Of a DNA stretch of 64,000 bases, positions 23,654 through 34,989 are shown piece by piece. The number at the start of each line of letters is the position of its first letter. Within the stretch, counting starts at the first letter, position 1. Where the stretch lies: the NCBI GenBank assembly GCA_905178155.1, contig CAJINV010000003.1, positions 7,522,601 to 7,586,600 of the forward strand, written 5' to 3'. Source of the stretch: Amoebophrya sp. A120 (lineage: Eukaryota; Sar; Dinophyceae; Syndiniales; Amoebophryaceae). Under the pieces are notes generated by a model that was not told where the DNA came from, ran no database searches, and saw only the letters and a program-made list of their open reading frames with translations. The translations under genes were made by a program, and so were the position numbers.

Positions 23654-24432
23654 GGCTTTCAGTCTGTTCAGTCAAAAGAACTACTCGGTCGTGCACAGCT
23701 AGCTGCTGATTCATCAACTTCTACCTTGAGACAACAGTAAAGTTCTTCTCCTAGTAGTTCTCAGACAAGGTCGTTGCTTAGTTTTCCCAAACCAACCAAG
23801 TACAAAAAAGGCAAATCAGGGATGGAAAGGGGTCGCCAAAGCCAAATAAAGGGTCGTAAAAATTTTGGGGTGAGATCACCAGTACTGTTGAATAGTAGAC
23901 GCGTATGCTTGCCAAGGACTCACACTTCCTCAATGAATTGCCGGTGCTGATCGATAGCAATAGGAGAAATCCGCGGAACAGTTGCATTTTGCTCGTTTAT
24001 CCAGCAATAGTGTCGACGAAGCCGCGCCGACGCCGACCATTCCTATCTTGATTCATATTTCATCTTCCTTATTTTCATACAAGATTTGCAGTGGTGAAAC
24101 GATTTTCTAGTCATCTCTCTTCTTCAAATTGATTCGAGGCCGCGTATTGCGTTAAGTTTGTTTGTACAATTGATTTTGTGGTGCTACGTCGATCACGATC
24201 TGGCTTTTCTTTATTTATTCATTTTGCATACAGATACCGTCCGACGATTTATAGCATTCAAAATTGGAATCACTTCATTGGCGGGAAAGGGAGCGCGAGA
24301 AGTACATTTTTGGTAACTGCCAGTTGTTCAATTCGAAACTTGGTAGAAGCTTTCATACATATTAAGGCTCAAATCAGCGATCAAGTCCGCGTACACGTAA
24401 ACATACAGAGTTGGGGTCCGCGATCATCTCCC
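23654..24432. other. Intergenic
   Basis: A minus-strand frame at 23987-23778 starts with a hydrophobic, signal-like segment (MQLFRGFLLLLSISTGN) but loses coding character quickly; not called. The rest is AT-rich without repeats. Confidence 0.4.
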
Positions 24433-26256
24433 CTACACGTGTTCGTCCTCGACGTCATCCTCGTCGACGCCCCGGATTTCCTCGTCGGTGAGCGCTGGCT
24501 TGCCCCGCATGCAGAAGAAAAGCAGCACGGACACCAGAACGACGCTACCGACGGCGGCCACACCGTAGAGGATCATCGATTTTTGATCCTCCGCGGACTG
24601 CTCGTCCTTGCCGGCGCCCTTCCGCTGGAGGATCTTCTCCGCCTGAATTTCACTGCCGTCGTCGTTTTTTCCGGTCACCTTCACGGTAGCGATGACGACC
24701 GTGTCGTACTTGGCCTTGGCGGCGTCCGCGGCGGCCGCGTTGGATTCCCCCGCAGCGAAGGTCATCTTCCCGAGGCCGTCCGGATCCAAGCTCACGTCCA
24801 CCGCGACATACTCGTGCGCGCCGGACTTTCCGGGCGGCGTGGCGGGCTTGGACTGTCCCTTCGAATCGAAGTGCACGTACCCCTTACCCGTGCCGTCGGC
24901 TCCGCCCAGGTCCAGCACAATCAGGTTCTTCTCGTCGTGTCGCACCTTCGCGGCGGTTAGAAGCATCTGGACGACTTCTGCTCCGTCTTTCGGCACCACG
25001 TTGGACTCGCGCAACTCGCCTGCCGCCTCGGTGTTGGACTTGCCGCCGTCCTCGCCGTCGGCCTTCGCGGAGGACTCTTCGTCCCTGTGTGTTCGTTGCG
25101 CGATCTTCTGCTGTTCCAGCGTCGTGGTCTTGACTGTGGTCTTCTTCACGTTCACTTGCAGGGCGGAGGACGCCGGTGGAGGTGTGGGAGGCATTGCGGG
25201 TTGTTTCCCTTTCAGCTCCACGGCCAGTTTCTTCTGCTGCGTGGCCGCTGGCTTGTTCGGCTGCCGGGAGGAAGAGCGGCTAGGTGGCGGCAGCTCCAAC
25301 GCACTGAACGACGTTTCGGCTTGTTCACCATCAATTGCAGCATCGGCTTGTTCCTTTTCACCTTCACGCCCAATGGGATTGTCCTCTGCTACTGCAGCTT
25401 TTTTTACAGCAACTTCGTCGGCTGCTTGCTCCGTCGTGTACAACTTCTGAATCACGGCATCTTCACAGGTTTCTTTGGCGTTGATTGGGGTGCTCTCATC
25501 ATTTTGCGTTTTGTGTTCCAACATTTTCAGCATCGTGATTGGATCCTCGGAGTCGTCGAACGACTCCTGCGCTCTGGCGCACCGTGCTTGAATCAACTTG
25601 CCGAGGGTTTCTTGATGCTTGGCAGCTCCTTCTTCGGACTTTGGCGGTTCGCCAGTGTGTGCGAAAAGCGCCTGCACGCCCGGGTCCCCCAGATCCTTGA
25701 AATCCAGACCGATGCCGAGGTAGCGATGCTCTCCCGTCCCTTCAGGCGGTCGTGCGTCCTTCTGCCCACCCTGCTCTTCGTCAATACTACGGTGGACGTA
25801 CAACTGTTGCTCGCCGTTCTTGCTTTCGAAGACATCCACGATGACAATGGGCGGATGGGGACCATAGAAAACTTGATCCCCACCCTCCTCGTCCTTCCCC
25901 CTTCTTCCAGTCGCAACTTCCAGCTTCGACACCAGCGGCTGCAACTTTTCGAACCCACTTCCTGTAGGCGGTGTCGCGGCATCCTTGCTGTCTGCACCTT
26001 CTTCTTCGGCTGCTGCTTTACTGGGTTCTTCTTCTACATCTTTTGCCGATTCTGCGTCACGTCGTTCGCTAGTCTCAGCTACCGCATCGTCAGAACCACC
26101 GCTCGCCCTTCCTTCACGCAACTCTTTCGAATCGACCTGGAGCTGCAACGCGCTTTCGGGAGAGAAATACTCGATCTCGGGCTCGTCTTTCGTGATGATT
26201 CCACGAATGACATGTCCCATGGAAAAGACGAGAAGAATCGATTTTCCGACAGACAT
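24433..26256 (-). CDS. Type I membrane protein with an internally duplicated ectodomain, unknown family
   Basis: Single exon, 607 residues. The N-terminus is moderately hydrophobic (KSILLVFSMGHVIRGIIT) and may be a signal peptide. Near the C-terminus is one transmembrane helix (MILYGVAAVGSVVLVSVL) followed by a short cytoplasmic tail rich in Asp/Glu (DEEIRGVDEDDVEDEHV). Two copies of one domain are visible: about residues 130-205 (VIVDVFESKNGEQQLYVH, then GTGEHRYLGIGLDFKDLG) and about 450-520 (LIVLDLGGADGTGKGYVH, then SGAHEYVAVDVSLDPDGL). Shared positions include YVH, a PP/PG turn, G.H.Y and D...DLG. Between them lies a Glu/Lys/Ala-rich, probably disordered linker. I do not recognise the domain. 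No introns, and GC-rich codon use throughout. Confidence 0.78.
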   Translation of the reverse strand: MSVGKSILLVFSMGHVIRGIITKDEPEIEYFSPESALQLQVDSKELREGRASGGSDDAVAETSERRDAESAKDVEEEPSKAAAEEEGADSKDAATPPTGSGFEKLQPLVSKLEVATGRRGKDEEGGDQVFYGPHPPIVIVDVFESKNGEQQLYVHRSIDEEQGGQKDARPPEGTGEHRYLGIGLDFKDLGDPGVQALFAHTGEPPKSEEGAAKHQETLGKLIQARCARAQESFDDSEDPITMLKMLEHKTQNDESTPINAKETCEDAVIQKLYTTEQAADEVAVKKAAVAEDNPIGREGEKEQADAAIDGEQAETSFSALELPPPSRSSSRQPNKPAATQQKKLAVELKGKQPAMPPTPPPASSALQVNVKKTTVKTTTLEQQKIAQRTHRDEESSAKADGEDGGKSNTEAAGELRESNVVPKDGAEVVQMLLTAAKVRHDEKNLIVLDLGGADGTGKGYVHFDSKGQSKPATPPGKSGAHEYVAVDVSLDPDGLGKMTFAAGESNAAAADAAKAKYDTVVIATVKVTGKNDDGSEIQAEKILQRKGAGKDEQSAEDQKSMILYGVAAVGSVVLVSVLLFFCMRGKPALTDEEIRGVDEDDVEDEHV

Positions 26257-27213
26257 GGCTGCTTTGACTTTGTTTGCGTTGGTTTCGTGATATTACTTTT
26301 CTACGTGCACCCACCGGAAAAAATCCGTCTGGGCGACCGGATCACTATTCCCTTTCGTCTTTTCCGTATCGGTACAACCGCGTCACAACATGTCAAGAAA
26401 TGAGGCAGTGCAATAAGATGACGACACAATGAAGATGACGATGAATCGAAATCGGTCAAATACGATTCCCACACGACCCCCGACGACACCACTGATTATC
26501 GTCCACCAGTCGAATCGGATTGACGATATCGATTTCTTAGCTTCCGAACCTCATGACGAGTCGTTGCGAACGCGAGACCTATAAACAGCGTAAAAGTGTT
26601 AAGTGAAAAAAGCCCACCGCCCGAGGTTCCTTCATTTGGAATCTACATAGTCGATGCATGTTTCAATTTCTGTACTTACTTCATTGACAAAATTTTCATC
26701 AACTTTAGGTTGACAAAATTTTGGAAACGATACATTTTGACACTTGAGAATTAGCTAACCGATACGTTTAAGTTCCAAAAGGGATTCTATGGAAACTTAA
26801 ATATCAATCACGATCACCATCAAATGAAAGATTCACATGACGAATGAAGATATCAAATTGTATTCTACTCGAACTGTGTCAATCTTGAAAAGAAATCGGA
26901 AACGCTAGTATCACACCGAAACGCTAGTTAGATTAATATCTTCGAGGGGAAAAAATCATAAATACGGGAAAATAAAAATCTCTAGATTTACAAAGTACAA
27001 CTGAATACGAAGCTACAAGTTATTTTTGTATTCACGAAAAGGTAAACAAGAAACGAAAGGTCAGGACTTGAGGCTAATTTGAATTCTCATCGTCAAGTTT
27101 TGGTTAAAATCTTTAGCTGTAAAAAATCCATCCGAGACGGAAATTTTGGATATTGTGATTGCTTTTTCGTCTTCGCTTTCCACCTCAGGAAACGGAAAAG
27201 ACCCACCAGAAAA
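26257..27213. other. AT-rich intergenic region
   Basis: About 950 bases, distinctly AT-richer than the flanking genes. A short direct repeat TTGACAAAATTTT occurs twice near 26687-26722. No gene seen. The last part is probably the 3' untranslated region of the Mei2-like gene. Confidence 0.5.
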
Positions 27214-30200
27214 TCACTTGGACTGGGATTTGACATATGTGCCACCGTGCTCCTCGGCAAGCTCCGGACGACCCCTACCGGCCGGAACGGTAGGTCCCTC
27301 GTCAGTCGGCGTCCCTGCGCCCACCGTGTAGTCGGGTTCAACTTGGTCCTTGATGAAGATACAGTTCTTGTGCTTTTTGACGACGGTCCGGTGAAAGTGG
27401 TCACAGAGTGCGGTGAAGCCTTGCAGGTGCGCGTTGACGACGTGTGCGAGCTTCGAAGACTTTTTGTGGAACTGGTACCGGCAGAAGACACTCCGAAACC
27501 GCTGCGTCACCTGGCTCAACAGAGCTGCTTCGTCGTAACTGCTGGTGCTGTCTTGTTCGGATCCGATCGAGTGTTGGTCATCCTTGCTGCCGCTTTCCAC
27601 CTCGGCAACCGTTTTCTGTTTGACGGGCAGCAGATTGATGAAGGCGTACCCACGATTGGTGTTGTTTACCAAATCCTGTGGCAAGTACAAGAAGTCATAG
27701 CAAACCCCCTGCACAAACCTGTTTTGTGAGTTTAGTTGCTTGCGATTGCGGCCTAAGGGCGCGATACAACCAGTGCACTTTTAATACTGACTTGATGAAC
27801 CCGGAAGCTAGCAAAACACTCATTCTTATCTTTCCACGTAATATAAAATGGCAACTACGCAATCCGTAGGAGGCAAAAAGTCTGCATGTGTGCGCGACAC
27901 CAGAAGCAAGTACTTACCCGTGCTCGGTGAGCGCGTCTTCAAGTTCTTGAAAAGTGAGCTTGCAGGGGAGGTGCCGAATCATAAGCGTGGAGATTCGTGG
28001 TTGCGCGGCAGGTCCCGGGGTCGTTCCGCTTCCCGCCAGGTCTGAGATGCCGCTGCCACTTCCACACGGGCTGGACGCCGGAAGGGGAATTTTCTTCCGT
28101 TTCGCTGGTGGTGCGGACGGCAGCGGAGGGACGTAATTGGGCACGGACGCGAACTTCGTACGGATTTGGCCGGGGTGCTGCTGAACTGCTGCTGTTCGGG
28201 CGAGGTGTTGTTGAGCAGGTGGCCTTGCATCATTTTTATACCCGTATTGGTGAGGATGCGCGGCTGTCGCGTCGCGTGATTCAGAGCCATCGAAGCCGGC
28301 GCGACCGTCACAACTCCCTGCAAAAAATTCGTCGGAACTCAAATTAATCGCTGCGTCGTCGTTGCAGATGAAATAAATCTACTTAAATCAGTTACAAAAC
28401 CGGCCGTTCTACGTCAACGTCGAAGATCGTTCGCCTTGATCATCAATATCACCATCAAGGCAAAAGAAAAACCAAAGAGGTCACATTTCCCTATGCATCG
28501 CGCTGTTGCAGCAGCTCTGTGCAGATGCAATACAACTTTTAGTACCTGCCTCTCGTTGCGCTTCGTCGTTTCCGTCGCTGCAATCGACTTCCGGATCACT
28601 TTCCAGGTAGTCAAGCCGCCGCACATGCCGCGGATTTTTCCTCGGCTTCGCGATCTCCCGCTCGCCCTCGTCTGGCGAAGACCGCGACTCAGATTTCCGG
28701 GTCCCGGTTTTCTGACCAGCTCCTCCTGCTGTTTCCAGAAGATCTTCGTCGTCCGGTGAGCACGCAGTTGTTAGAAGATCGGTGGACGAAGCACCGCACG
28801 TAGTGCTGCTGCGCTGGCCCCTAGTACCGTCAAACCCTGTTGCGGCATGCTGCGGGTGCACCACGTGTGCGGGGTTATACCCGTAATACGCACCGGCGGC
28901 TGTAACCCCTTCGTGGTAATTATGGTAGTAGTCCTCGGGGCTTGCGGGCCACATCATGGGCCCTGGGGGGGGACTCATCATCGGCGAGGCTGATGAATTT
29001 ATCGTGCGACATCACATGATTGCCATGAAAATTATTCACAGGAAAAAAAAAGGTGGAGAAAGGTTGCTGCACAAATTACAGCATATAAAATTGCACGACT
29101 TCTTCTAGTTTTTAGGTGCATGTAAGTAAAAGAATTGCTTCCGATATAACATTTACGCATCATGCCGGGCCACATCCCCGGAGGCGGTCCAGCGCGCGGG
29201 TCGTAGCACATATGCGGGTGGTACATTTGCGGCCCGTAGTATCCCAGGTGCGGCGTCGGTACACCGTAGCTGTTGCCGGGTGGCGTCTCGGGGCAGTTGG
29301 GATAAGCGATGTCGGTTGTGGCCTATCCCATAGAAAAAGACATGCAGGGCACAACTAAGTAAAAGTAAGAGAAAAATCTGTCATGCGCTCCCCCATTCGT
29401 TCCCATAGCGTTCTGTTTATCATATTTTGCGTATTTTTGCTCGCGTTACAAATATGCCCTGCCTGCCTTTTTCCGCGGAATATGGACGCCGTCGGGCTCA
29501 TCGGATGAAAGTTATGCACCGGGGGCTGAGCAGCGTACTCCTCCATGGTCAAGGAGGTGCCTTCGTGTGTTGCCGACATCTTGTGCTGCAGAAGTCCACC
29601 CCCCACAGAAGACGTTCCACTACTACACTCGCGTTTGTACTGAAAAGACGAGGGAGAAGACGCTTGGCTTCCAAACACGCCACCCATCGGCGAGCAGCCA
29701 CTGGTACCTTTTTATTTTTTTTAACGTGGGAGTTTATTCCATGTTTCCTTTCTTTTTGTTTCAACTTCCTGGCGCCGCTTCCCTGAGGTACTTTTAAAGC
29801 ACTTAGCAAGTCGTGAGTACTACACATGATCCATGGACACAACTAATTTTGATGTGTCAGCACAGCTGCGGCCTAGCCCTAGACCGAGGTAGCGATCACG
29901 CGAAGCGGCAAAGACTACTCGACTTTACCATCATCCATGCGGCTGTCGTCCGGCTGCGTGCTGCTTTCGACGACGCTATCCGGCAACTTCTCCAGTTCCG
30001 GGGACTCCGCAGTCCGGATCGTAATATCTGCGACATTTTTGTATCGCTTTAATTGGTTCCGTCAAATCAAACAGTGACCTAATCAAGAACAAACGTTGTA
30101 GTTCTTAGACACAAAAAGCACACTTTTTCTTTCTCAGGTTACCTGGGGAAGAGGCGGAGCCCCTGCTCGCACAGCTAGTGCTCGTGGTGGTCCTCGCACG

Positions 30201-30804
30201 CCGGTCTTCAGTGAAGCTTCCCTGCTCGAAAGACAGTTCCTCGAGGGTTTCTCGGGGAGTCTCCTCAACCATAGACAAGTCCACCTCGGGCATGAAGACT
30301 GTATTCGACGTGCTCACCTCCTCCTGCATGGGGGTCGTCTCCTCCTCTTCTCGAATGGCACTGTCATCTCCCGGCGCAGTCCCTGAGGACAAGGGAAGAT
30401 GGCTCAAAACGGAGACCTCGTCGGCAGCCGGTGGGTATGTTGGGAGCACAAAAGACACTGCGTCTTGAACGTCGTGTCGGGCAGGAGCTCCTTCGCACTT
30501 GTTCCTCGTCACACCCGATAATCTGGGCGCCGCGCTTGAGGTCGTTCCGCGTTGGCGAGAACGCTGGGCCGCAAGGTGGTTGTCATCGCGCGTGGGGATA
30601 GTCGTTCCGTTTGCGGGCTCTTCCGCCGTCGAATTGTTTGAAGCAGGGACTGCCTTGGGCAAAGCAGTATTCGCACTCGTAGAAGTACCTGCGAAAATGG
30701 TTTTGATTTACCCTGCTTGCTGAGGGAAAAGGTGCAGTACCTAAATGTAATCGGACTCCAGACTTACGCATGGCAAACGGAAACGAGAGCATCTGACAAC
30801 GCAT
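27214..30804 (-). CDS. Mei2-like RNA-binding protein (C-terminal RRM_2 domain)
   Basis: Eight exons, all junctions in phase: 30804-30768, 30688-30143, 30027-29929, 29707-29463, 29322-29157, 28989-28546, 28317-27918, 27718-27214. Six introns are GT-AG and one (after 29463) is GC-AG. The long N-terminal part is disordered: Ser/Thr/Glu-rich, then Pro/Tyr/Met-rich (GNSYGVPTPHLGYYGPQM, PPPGMWPGMM). The C-terminal RRM begins STLMIRHLPCKLTFQELE and continues across an intron into GVCYDFLYLPQDLVNNTN, RGYAFINLL, FHKKSSKLAHVVNAHLQG. This is the Mei2-type RRM signature (YDFxYLPxD...GYAFIN). In other eukaryotes such proteins act in meiosis and RNA fate; the target here is unknown. The ATG at 30804 directly follows a stop codon in the same frame (see findings); a second Met lies four codons later. 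Confidence 0.92.
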
Positions 30805-31037
30805 TTATAAGTTGATTATACCAGGCTGCGCCAGAACGGCCGGAAAAAACTGGATGAGAAAAACAACGAACACCGCTACCAGAGCGGGAAAGATATACAC
30901 AAAAAAATACCCATCCCGATCCATTTTTTGCATGACATACACAGGACGTCATGCATGTTTTGCATGACAAACTCGATGGGGGTGAGTATTTTTTGTGGAT
31001 AAAAGGCGACGAAATCGTACAGCAAATCCGCCAACAT
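30805..31037 (-). CDS. Very small single-pass membrane peptide (39 aa) split by an introner
   Basis: Two blocks: 31037-31002 and 30888-30805. After removal of the 108-bp element and one target copy the frame runs ATG to TAA, giving a short Leu/Asp-rich head (MLADLLYDFVAF) and a strongly hydrophobic helix (ALVAVFVVFLIQFFPAVL) with a short tail (AQPGIINL). Without splicing, a 39-codon frame from an ATG inside the element (30924) encodes the same helix. It may be a tiny gene, an upstream reading frame of the Mei2-like mRNA, or part of an upstream exon. The TAA is followed immediately by the Mei2-like ATG. Confidence 0.45.
30894..31001. mobile_element. Mini introner element (108 bp)
   Basis: Inverted ends: TATACACAAAAAAATAC at 30894-30910 against the reverse complement TATCCACAAAAAATAC of the far end. 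Flanked by AAAGA (30889-30893) and AAAGG (31002-31006), a near-perfect 5-bp duplication. Two TTTGCATGACA motifs lie inside. Removal keeps the small frame open. Confidence 0.75.
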
Positions 31038-31474
31038 GTTGCAGAAAAAAGAAAAACGCTAGATGTGGGGCGGCCCGAGCTACGATGCCGCTTTCTACTA
31101 CAGGATTTGTACGAAGAAAAAGAAAACTCAGTTCGGCAATGATGCAAACGACGGGGCGACGAACGATTCGTAACTCTGCTCACGGCTTCCTACCGACCTA
31201 GCTACCCGATCAAAGCAAATCACATTCGCTCGTAGACACGACTCTAGCATGCGTACTCGACTGACCTGATATAATTACAACACATCAACGAACACGGAAA
31301 GTCCGCGAGGAAATGACATTCTAGCTCGCGATTTCTTGTTGAGAATTTGAAGGAACACCAGCACAAGGATCAATCTCTGCTACTGCTCTGCAGCGGGGAC
31401 ATTCATCTACACGAAACAACGAGAAAAATTGCTTCATTTGTTGCTGCATTCGTCGTTGCTTGTCACTTTGTCAC
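31038..31474. other. Intergenic between dihydroorotase and the small membrane peptide
   Basis: About 440 bases with no gene seen; probably the dihydroorotase 3' region and the promoter/5' region of the next transcript. Confidence 0.4.
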
Positions 31475-33016
31475 TTACAGTAATTCAACCCTGTAGTCGA
31501 GCATTTCCCCTGCTCGAAAGGGAACTACGGCATGGTCCTTCCCTAGGATATCGTCGCCGAAAGTATCTGGGACGTAATTGATCTGCTTAAACAGCCGCAT
31601 TTTTGGCCCTTCGTTTTTCGGGAAGCCGAAAAATTCAGCGCCGAAACGGCCGACAAAGTCCGGCAGCAGGTGAAGCCTCTGTGCCTGCGAAAAAATGTCC
31701 GCCAAGTATTGTATGACGAGCCCGCCAGTGAATACACCAGCAGCCGCTACCGCTGCCTCCTTTTTTGACCTCGGGTGCGGCGCACTGTCGCTGCCGAAGA
31801 AAAATTTCGGGTTGCCGCTAAAAACGACCTGCGATCATATTGCCATTGCGGTCAAGTATCAATCTTCACGTTCCATCGCGAAGGCACACGCTCATGTACC
31901 TCCATGCGGTTCGGGCGGGTATCAATATTAAAGAGGAAGCAACGATTCTTTCATCAAGCTTAGCACAGTCACAATACCTCTCTGATTTTGTTTCGATCGT
32001 GTGGTAGCTTCGGAATGGGCTTGCAGAACATGTGGCAGCAGCCAACCACTTGGTCGATGCAGATGTCGAGGTGGTGCGCCGTGACCGTGGCGGCCACGTT
32101 ATCCGGAGGAAAAACGTCCCCAACCCAGAGTCAAAATGATAGGGAATCGACTACACCAGCCTAGACGCTCACTCACTTTTTCGGAGTTGTGCATGACAAG
32201 TTTCCATCCACAGTGTAGTGGTGGTTAGAAAATGAAGGCGCATGAGAGAGCCATATTCTCTTCCTGTTTACAGCATGTTACAAATCCCAAAACACTTTTG
32301 GAAATGCCTCTCATGGAGACGAGATGCACATTACAAATGTTCCAGCTCCTGTCATTCTTGTACATTTGCCTCAACACAACTCTGGGGTGGGGACGTTTCT
32401 CCACACGATACACGTTGGCTGGTAGGCTAAGCACGGTTTCCACTGCATCGCGGGTCGAAACATGCTCCAGCACGATTTTCAGGCGGGGAAACTCCTTGGC
32501 GAGGATCTGAAGCTCGCCTAAAAACATGGCTTCCGCCAGCATGACGCACTCGTTGGGCACTTCCCCGTGCAGGTGCAGCACCATCCCCAGCTCCTCCATC
32601 TTCCGGAACACCGGGTAATACTGTTCGTAACTTTCCACGCCCGCATCGCTATTGGTCGTCACCCCGCGGGGGTAGCTCTTCACACCGGTGACGATCTTCT
32701 TCGCTTCGCCGGTGGTCGAGCACGTCACGACGCAATTAAAGGCCTTTTCGATTTCCTCGGGCGTGAGTTCGGGGCTGAGGTACAGCAAAATTTTATAATC
32801 GATAGAGGGATCGATTTTGCTCAGTTCGTCGTAGTAGTCTAACGCCTTGGCCGTGTTGCTCACCGGCGGGATGGTATTTGGCATTACGATAACGCGCTGC
32901 ACGCCGCTTTGTCGCAACAAGGGCACCACAACCCGACTCATGTCTCCCTGTCGCAAATGCACGTGCCAGTCATCCGCAAGCGGTAGCACTAAATCCTCCG
33001 TCGGTGCTGCGGCCAT
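31475..33016 (-). CDS. pyrC: Dihydroorotase (PyrC type), de novo pyrimidine synthesis
   Basis: Cyclises N-carbamoyl-aspartate to dihydroorotate, step three of UMP synthesis. Exons 33016-32411, 32094-31978, 31828-31475 give 358 codons plus stop, the size of bacterial PyrC. Metal and substrate motifs are present: DDWHVHLRQGDM (HxH), VIVMPNTIPPV, the lysine segment GVKSYPRGVTTNSDAGV, LHLHGEVPNE, LKIVLEHVSTRDAVE, VAATVTAHHL, FCKPIPKLPHDRN, and FFFGSDSAPHPRSKKE with the catalytic Asp. The first junction is an introner bounded by CACGT on the plus strand; removal restores SLPANVAATVTAHH. The second intron is GT-AG. It is a stand-alone enzyme, not fused as in animal CAD. No other pyrimidine gene is adjacent. 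Confidence 0.95.
32100..32410. mobile_element. Introner element in the dihydroorotase gene (311 bp)
   Basis: Ends TATCC and GATA are inverted repeats of about 35 bp with a few mismatches and a one-base gap; both contain AAACGTCCCCA (reverse complement at the far end). The 5-bp duplication CACGT lies at 32095-32099 and 32411-32415. Contains the sub-terminal GCATGACAAG motif. Excision with one CACGT gives a continuous dihydroorotase frame. Confidence 0.93.
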
Positions 33017-34989
33017 CGCTCTTTTCTAGTATGAATGAAGATGATCAAGACCTCTTTTTGAAGTAAATCAAGAAGGAAGCGATACCCTTTTGCGCTAGCT
33101 ACAGTCTCCTGCGTCTTCTGAGACTGGATCAGCCGAGACCAGCTGTTCGTCGAAATTCTACCGAAAAGAGTTTACACGACACCACAGTCGCACGACTCGG
33201 ATCACGATTCATTTTTTGGGGACAGAACAAGCGTGCTGCCAAGAACTTCACTCAATTTCGATTTTTCTTGGCTCAGAACGCAGGTGTTAGGAGTCAGCCG
33301 ATCTGTGAAAAACCAATTGCTGAAATTCAGCCTACTTATGTCGAGAGAAACACAAACAGTCACTCGAGGCTTGTCGCTTGATTAACTTGGTTTTTGTTAT
33401 CATTTCCTAAAAGGCGACGAACAAAGAAACAACAGGAGGAGGTAGGAGAGGTTCTTGACGTAGTAGTATTTATTCTATCGCGCGTTTAGCACTCAAAAGC
33501 GCTCGCCCACGTTTGGTTGGATCAAACCGAATCTGATAAGTGCGGAGCCACGCCACCCTCGCAGTACGCCCTCAGACGGAGTAAAACACGTCCCTACCTG
33601 CAGCGTGGCTGAAACACTACATGTCCTTACGACATATCACCTCCGTTTGTCAAAGAAGTCAAGCCTTGGCCGTGAAGCAAAAGCCGACGATCCGGGGCGC
33701 CCAAACTCCCTCGTCGTCATCTTCGTGCTCAATGAAGGATCGACAACTTCAGGCTTTCAACAGCGCTCCCCAGGCTTGTTGAAGGCCGCGGGGGCAGCCT
33801 TTTCCAATTGCCGGGACGTTTTCCTTCGGGGGGGGTGCGGCTCGTTTACGCCGGGGGATATCCACGGACCCGCGTGCGTTCTTCGATTCAGCTGTACGAG
33901 TCCGCGCGCGAATTCAGCCGCGCGCTGCTCCGGCCGCGGCCCCCCCCCGGGGCCGTGGACTGCACCCCAGTGCGGTAAACCTGGCCGCCCGGCTGTACGC
34001 CGAACCAGCCGTCAATCTGGTCTCCCACAGGCCCCTCGCGCGGAAAGTTTGGAAAGTCAGCCCCCGCCTCTTGAAGTGGCAGGGTTCGCGTTGCCATGGG
34101 GCACGATGGGCTCGCCGTCCTCCCGCTGCTCCGAGTGCCCCAGGTACCCCATGTGCAGGGCCGCTATGGCTTGCGCGTTCTCCGCGGACGCGTCCTTGTC
34201 CGCCGTGATGTCGCACACGGTTCATCAGCTGTACGAGTCCACCGAAGAGACTATTTTATTTCTTCCAAAACGAACTATATATTATAAGCAACTGTTGTAA
34301 GTACACGTTTCAGATGAGGAGCATTTTTTTTTCTCATTGTCACCGCAGAAGGACAAGCCCCCTGTAAGTAGAGTATCAATCTAATCTTAATCTTATAGCA
34401 AATTGAAAATGCCCCCGTCCGCCGTCGGGATTGGTTCATTTCTAGTGATCGCCATATTTCTTGTGTTTGATTCAACGGCATGAACCTTGGAGAGGAGACG
34501 TGTTGCATCAGGGAATTTTTAGTGCGATAGAATTGATCTTCCCGACACAAAAGAAACCCAACCTCAGCTCATACCTACAACATAGTGCAAAACGCCCAGC
34601 GGGCTGTAACAAGGCTAGCACTAGTGTTTACTCTCTCGTAAGTTCAAAAATATTCAGGCACTCCCAGCACGGAGTGGAAACACGACTACAGTGTTCCTGT
34701 CGTTAGTTCTGATCTTATAGTCACAGTGAAGATCTTTAGGTGTGGTCGCGCCGTTCTGTGTTACTGCGTATTCGTATATGAAAAGCTGATTGGTTTCTGT
34801 TTCTGAAATTTCTGAAGTGTCAAATTGTTAGGCCTTTTGCAAATAGTACATCTCGTCTTTGTGCGATTGCGATTCTCATATCGTCCACATTACTTTTTGT
34901 AGCGTAATGCTGAGTTGTATATTTAATTCACAGCGAAGTTATAATACCTTTCAGCACATCAAAGTGCCGCGGCAAAGCATGCCGCTGCT
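33017..34989. other. Intergenic, with a GC-rich block of uncertain coding content
   Basis: Between 33600 and 34260 the sequence is GC-rich and minus-strand frames look protein-like in pieces (ITADKDASAENAQAIAAL, then in another frame DGWFGVQPGGQVYRTG), but I cannot join them with confident splices or find a domain. This could be a small gene with unrecognised introns or a decayed one. A 16-bp direct repeat TCAGCTGTACGAGTCC is at 33888-33903 and 34225-34240. The rest (33017-33600 and 34260-34989) is AT-rich and empty. Confidence 0.35.
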
